64,000 bases of DNA from positions 596,017,318 through 596,081,317 of the forward strand of contig NC_045426.1 in NCBI RefSeq assembly GCF_902635505.1. Direction: 5' to 3'. The position numbers and the translations under genes are program-made. Position 1 is the stretch's first letter; each line of letters begins with the position of its first letter. Source of the DNA: Sarcophilus harrisii (Eukaryota; Chordata; Mammalia; Dasyuromorphia; Dasyuridae). Shown here in pieces: positions 59,155-64,000 of the stretch. Under the pieces are notes generated by a model, which did no database searches, was not told the DNA's origin, and worked only from the letters and a program-made list of their open reading frames with translations.

Positions 59155-60730
59155 AAACTTCCAGAGGCAAAGCCAAGATGGCAGAGATGACATTTCTCTC
59201 TGACCTTCTCTGCAACCCTCAGATTAATTAGCAAATCCAGCCTCTGAATTAGCTCTGGACCAGCAGAACCCACCCATAAGTATTGGGAATGCAACAAATT
59301 ATCAGCAGAAGATAATTTTAAAGATCACTAGAAAAGGTCTGTTTCAATTGGAAACTGGAAGGAGGCAGCCAAGCTCAAGGATGAGCACAAACACCAGCTC
59401 AAACAGTACAAAATCCCAGGAAGTGCGGGCTCCCTGGGATGGTGTTAACTCCACATGGTGGAGAATCTACAGGGAGGAATCTACAGGAATCTGTATTGGC
59501 CACCCTGCCCTGATTGCAAACCAGTAGATCAGCAGAGAAGTTATAAAACATCCAACACAAACACAAAATATAAATAGTGAACCTGAAATGCCAGAATTTT
59601 GCAGGACCTGGCCACACCCATCCAGCATCAGGAGTGAATCAACACTGACCCAGAGCTTACAAAACCTCCCCTGCCCTAAAAGCAGACCTTAACTTTAAAA
59701 AAAAAAATGAGTAAAAAAGTAAAGAAAACTGACAATAGACAGCTTCTATAGTAAAAGAGAAGAACAAATTTCAAATCCTGAGGATACTAACGGCAGATTG
59801 TCTCCAAATGAAGCCCCAAAAGTTGATGTAACCCGGTCCCCATCACATTAGGCTCTCCTAAAAGAAATTAAGAAGGATCTTAAAAGAGAACTAGAAGAAA
59901 AATGGCGAAAGGAAATGACAACTTTGCAAGAGGGTTTGGAAAAGGCATATAATTCATTAAAAGATAGATTTGATAAAATGGAAAAAGAAAGCAACTCCCA
60001 GAAAAACAGAATTTGTAAAGCAAACAAAAAAATAACTCCTTAAAAACAGAATTTGTGAAACGGAAAAAGAAAATTACTCCTTAAAAAACAGAATTTGTGA
60101 AATGGAAAAAAATACTCCATTGGACAAAACAACTCATTTAAAAATTCAAAATTCAATAAAATTAAAAAAAAAGTAAATGAAGAAAATAATTCACTAAAAT
60201 TCAGAACTGAACAAATGGAAATGAATGAATCAATGGGAAACAAGAAGGAGTTAAGCAAAACCAAAAAAAGAAAAAAAGGAAAAATAGAAAAAAAATGTAA
60301 AATACCTGATTGGGAAAACAATCAATCTGGAAAATAGATCTAAGAGAGACAATCTAAGAATTATTGGACTCTCTGAAATATATGATGAAAAAAAAAAAGA
60401 TCCTAGGCACTATCTTTCAAGAAATCTTCATAGAGAACTGCCAGATATCATTGAATCAGAAGATAAAAATGACCATTGAAATAATTCACTGAACACCTTC
60501 TGAAAGAGATCCCCAAATTAAAACCCCAAAAATATTGTGGCTAAATTCAAGAACTATCAGGTCAAGGAAAAAATATTATAAGCAGCCAGAAAGAAGCAAT
60601 TTAAATACTGAGGAGCCACAATAAGAGTTACTCAGGACTTAGCAGCTTCCACATTAAAGGATCTAAGGGCTTGGAATTTGATATTCCAAAAAGCAAAGGA
60701 ACTTGGAATGCAGACAAGAATAAATTACCC
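59155..60730 (+). mobile_element. L1-C: 5' UTR and ORF1 only
   Basis: It begins where the ORF2 of L1-A breaks off ('agaatgagtgg'). The 5' UTR has GCCAAGATGGC at 59172-59182. ORF1 starts at 59707 (MSKKVKKTDNRQLL, soon stopped) and has coiled-coil units near 60000-60120, then the block 'aatagatctaagagagacaa' that encodes the ENRSxRDN motif, and the C-terminal domain to 'gacaagaataaattaccc'. It ends there, where L1-D begins. ORF2 and the 3' UTR are absent. Confidence 0.9.
59172..59182 (+). promoter_or_regulatory. YY1-type site at the start of L1-C
   Basis: Same 11-base motif, about 18-28 bases from the L1-C left border. Confidence 0.65.
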
Positions 60731-61972
60731 TGAATTCCGGCCAAGATGGCGGCGAGAAGACCCACAGCTGTGTAAGCTCTGCATTTTCTCTCAGAATCCA
60801 TCTCATTACAAGCCTCTGAATTAATACTTGACTGAAAAAAACCCCACAAATACTTACCAAGAGAAGACATCCTTGAGATTCACCTGGAAAGGTCTGTTTT
60901 TGCTCAAGGGCGGGACGGTTTTAGATCCGGCACAGGCTGAGGGCAGCGGCAGCAAGAGCATGGAAGGCAGCTCACAGCCAAGCAGACTGGAGTAGGTTGG
61001 GGTGTGATCTCAGCCGTCTCTGTGGGGAGAGCTTTGCTACAGGCTTGGATACTTTGCCCTGGCAACAAGTCAGTAGGCCAGCAGAGAAGCTAAAAACACC
61101 TGGGGTGAGGAATACAACCCCAAACAGCTGGAGTTTCTTGGGACCTGGCCACCCCTCCCCCACAGCGTCTCAGCACGCTCTCAGAATCTCAGAGGGCAGG
61201 CCCAGCACAGTCCTGCTAGTGCCTCACTGCTGCCCCCGCAGTCTATAGAGGAAGCTCGGTAACACCACTCAGCCCCTCCCCCTCAAAAAGAAGATTCCAT
61301 TTGGGTTTTTTTTTTCTTTTTTTCTTTGCTAGTTTGTCTCTGATTCTTCTCTGACAAAATGAGCAAAAAATTGAAAAGGACCTTAACTATCGACAGCTTT
61401 TATATGGACAGAGAGTAGACTCTAAACCCTGAGGAGACTAAAAGTAGACTATCTCCAGGTAAATCCCCACAGGAGGAGATCATCTGTTCCTCAGCACAGA
61501 TGAATCTCATAGAAGAAATTAAAAAGGTTCTCACAAGAGAACTAGAAGAAAAATGGGAAAAGGAGAGGGAGGCTTGGTAAGAGAGTCTGCAGAAGTCATC
61601 CCACTCATTTAAAGACAGAGTGGATAAAGAAATCAAATGCTTGAAAAATAGAATTAATTAACTGGAAACAGAAAATAGCTCTCTAAAAAATAAAATTGGC
61701 AAAATGGAAAAACTTTCCATAGAACAAATTGGACAATTAGAAAAAGATATAAAAAAAGTGAATGAAGAAAATACTTCAATGAAAATCAGAATCGAGCAAA
61801 TGGAATTGCATGACTTGAGGAGACAACAAGAATCAGTCAAACAAAACCAAAAAAATCAAACAATGGAGAAAAATGCGAAATACCTTCTTGGGAAAACAAC
61901 AGACCTGGAAAATAGGTCTGGGAGAGACAATCCGAGAATTATTGGACTCCCAGAAAAATATGCTGCTGAATG
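60731..61972 (+). mobile_element. L1-D: 5' UTR and part of ORF1, fused to 28S rRNA
   Basis: The 5' UTR (60731-61358) has GCCAAGATGGC at 60740-60750 and is GC-rich and well preserved. ORF1 starts at 61359 (MSKKLKRTLTIDSFYMDRE), with a coiled coil in the open frame 61704-61976 and the motif LENRSGRDNPRIIGLPEKY near its end. Stops interrupt the first half. The L1 sequence stops at about 61965-61972 and passes straight into 28S rRNA. It is the youngest-looking of the four L1 copies in this cluster. Confidence 0.92.
60740..60750 (+). promoter_or_regulatory. YY1-type site at the start of L1-D
   Basis: Same 11-base motif, about 10-20 bases from the L1-D left border. Confidence 0.7.
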
Positions 61973-62052
61973 CTAGCAGCTGACTTAGAACTGGTGCGGA
62001 CCAGGGGAATCCGACTGTTTAATTAAAACAAAGCATCGCGAGGGCCCGCGGC
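61973..62052 (+). pseudogene. 28S rRNA fragment A
   Basis: 'ctagcagctgacttagaact' through 'gaccaggggaatccgactgt' and 'ttaattaaaacaaagcatcg' to 'gcccgcggc' matches the conserved large-subunit rRNA segment (about 3.7 kb into human 28S), with about 2 differences in 80 bases. It is an rRNA piece in the sense direction joined to L1-D. Confidence 0.96.
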
Positions 62053-62101
62053 AACAGCAGTTGAACATGGGTCAGTCAGTCCTGAGAGATAGGCGAGCGC
62101 C
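62053..62101 (+). pseudogene. 28S rRNA fragment B
   Basis: 'aacagcagttgaacatgggt' then 'cctgagagataggcgagcgc' matches another 28S segment, which in the rRNA lies about 1.2 kb upstream of fragment A. There are about 2 differences in 49 bases. It is sense, directly after fragment A, so the rRNA order is reversed. Confidence 0.95.
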
Positions 62102-64000
62102 AAATATGTTGAAAAAATTTCCTTGCATAGGTTTTGAAAATAAAAAAACTTTAAAAATAGTAAGGTTTGAACAAAATAAATTAAAGGCCCCCAAAAAAAT
62201 TATTTAAGATTTTTTAAATTCCCCTTGTTGAATTGTACTCATGACACTATTTAATTAAGGGGTCCACAAGTAGGAACTTAGCAAACAAGAATCTTAATAT
62301 TGTTCTCTTCATACTTATGCCAGACAAGGATGATTATATTTGACAATCAGTGCTATAAGTAATCTATCACAATATATCAAGTACAGTAATATTACATGTA
62401 ATTTGCATATATTAGATAGAAATAGACTATGTATGTAGTCAATCATGGAGAGATATAATCAAACCATTAATCAACAATATTTATTATGTATACACTATAC
62501 TTACTTGTTATGAAAACTAATGGGGGCACAGAAAATAGTGCCTATTCTTGTAGAAATTTCAACATATTATGGTAGCAAAGACTGGCATAAGTATAACCTA
62601 GGAAATTTTCAAGGTTACAAATTGTTCATTTCAAAAATTCATTTTAAGTTGGTTGTATAATACTAAGAATAAATCTTCACATAGAATCCAAAGTATATTT
62701 TATAAGTTCCCCATCTAGCTAACACAGGCTATTACATAAATGAAAGCATACTGAAAATGTTTTATTTACATTTGGGATTTCAAGAAGACAATACCATAAA
62801 CTTTTCATCTCAATATTAGTGGTGTTTGCTGGACAACCAGTCAAAAGGCTATTGTAATTGTTTCAAGGATATTTCATAATCTTTCAAACTTCATGTTGGA
62901 GGGAACTCCCACCCTTCACTACTGCTTCAAGTAGCATATAAACCAATTTTCTTTCTGTAAATCTTGGTCATAAGTTAGGAACAATTATAAAGAAAGATTA
63001 TAAGAAGCATAAATACATATAAAACCAACACAAATCTATAATCCACACAGATGACAAAAATGTCCAGATAGATAAAGGAATAAATGATGGTAGGATTAAA
63101 AGAAAGATGTTTTTTTAGAGTGATTGACCTGCCAACACTAGTGGAAAGAGTTGTCAGGTGAGCTAAATAAAAAGATAAATTTCTTTAAAAAGGAGGAGGA
63201 AGGGTATTTCACATTACAATAAAAATGTACAATGCCAAAGAAGGAGAAAAAAAATATCAAACAGATTTCCTGAAAATGTGGTATATTTAAACCTGCAACT
63301 TGCTGGAGTTCAGGGTGAGGAATGTACACAATTTCCCAAGGTACTGAAATTTAAAGGGGGAAAACCTTTTCCAACTATCAGTCACATATAATGTTGTGAA
63401 TGGCAGTAGATTTTTTTTTTTTCAATCAGCTGAGATGTCCTTTTGTTCCTCATATTCTATAGTACAGTTTGTGATTCCATGGGTCTGGTTCCTTCTTTTA
63501 TGACTGTCCTAAGAATATTGTCTCTACCTCTCTCTACAAACAGCATATTTCAAAATAAAAACAGAACGGAAACATTCTTTTAAGCACAAATCTCACAGTG
63601 AAGCTTTTTGGACAAAGCCTCAACAAATTAGATTCCAATAGGTATTCACATCTACATTAGTGATAGAAAAACTGCTCTAAAACTCATAGGCTTCATCACT
63701 TAGACTTTTACTAGAGTCCTACAGAGGACCCTTCCAAAATGTAAAAAGCTATTTTTTGTTATAAAACATTATTTATCTTAGCTCTCTAAAAATCCTAGGC
63801 AATTCTTAGGAATTTGTTATTAAAAAGAAATAAATTCCTTATAATCATTCAACTGCTTCTATCCAAGTTTCATAGAAAGATATATATATATATATATGCA
63901 TTAAAAGCTTATATATAACCTGTCATTAAAAGCTTATGTATAACTTATCTTTCATGAGTGGAGGATGTGAAGGACAAACAGAAGAAACAAAAGAATCATA
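62102..64000. other. No recognised gene or repeat
   Basis: AT-rich. A (TA)n tract lies at 63880-63898 and a T-run near 63410. Small frames show no domain. The first ~100 bases after the rRNA pieces are A-rich but do not form a clean poly(A) tail. Confidence 0.45.

Noticed and set aside
62102-62190. Right-hand target duplication for L1-D at 'aataaatta' (62175)
   Set aside because: It resembles the left flank 'aataaattaccc', but L1-C does not continue after it, and the match is short and AT-rich.

Overview
The window looks like ordinary non-coding DNA from a marsupial nuclear genome. No intact host protein-coding gene, tRNA gene or CRISPR array is visible. The source is inferred from the repeats: L1 elements whose 3' end, 5' UTR and ORF2 resemble Australian marsupial L1, tRNA-derived SINEs of the marsupial MAR1/WSINE kind, and ancient MIR, L2, CR1/L3 and RTE remnants. 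A dasyuromorph (Tasmanian devil or antechinus-like) source fits best, but this rests on remembered repeat sequence, not on a search.

Layout. From 1 to 29.6 kb there is AT-rich DNA with scattered old repeats: MIR, L2, MAR1-type SINEs, CR1/L3, RTE, a roughly 1-kb unnamed ancient repeat, microsatellites and short L1 3' ends. At 29.67-33.49 kb lies a 5'-truncated minus-strand L1 flanked by a 15-bp target duplication, with the longest open frame of the window (360 codons of reverse transcriptase). At 34.0-37.3 kb a CR1/L3 remnant is split by a composite of an antisense gamma-actin-like processed pseudogene and a broken class II (betaretrovirus-like) endogenous retrovirus with gag, integrase, env TM and a 3' LTR. 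At 38.0-40.6 kb is a second minus-strand 5'-truncated L1, followed by several older L1 3' ends. A 150-bp inverted repeat sits at 43.0/45.0 kb. At 45.6-47.8 kb a solo LTR splits a SINE, and beyond it lies a second minus-strand ERV fragment related to the first in its internal 3' region but not in its LTR.

The most unusual part is 51.3-62.1 kb. Here L1 copies are nested and chained, and every one keeps its 5' UTR and ORF1 but lacks its 3' end. L1-A (+) is interrupted by L1-B (-), which has 13-bp target duplications, and by a solo LTR. L1-C (+) and L1-D (+) follow. L1-D runs directly into two pieces of 28S ribosomal RNA (61973-62101) that are joined in the reverse of their rRNA order. This is best read as an L1 chimera made by repeated template switching. 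The ORF2 part of L1-B carries a dense set of tiny deletions with few substitutions, which may be an assembly artefact.

Nothing here works together as a pathway. The window records L1 activity on its own RNA, actin mRNA and rRNA, plus retroviral insertions, over ancient mammalian repeats.
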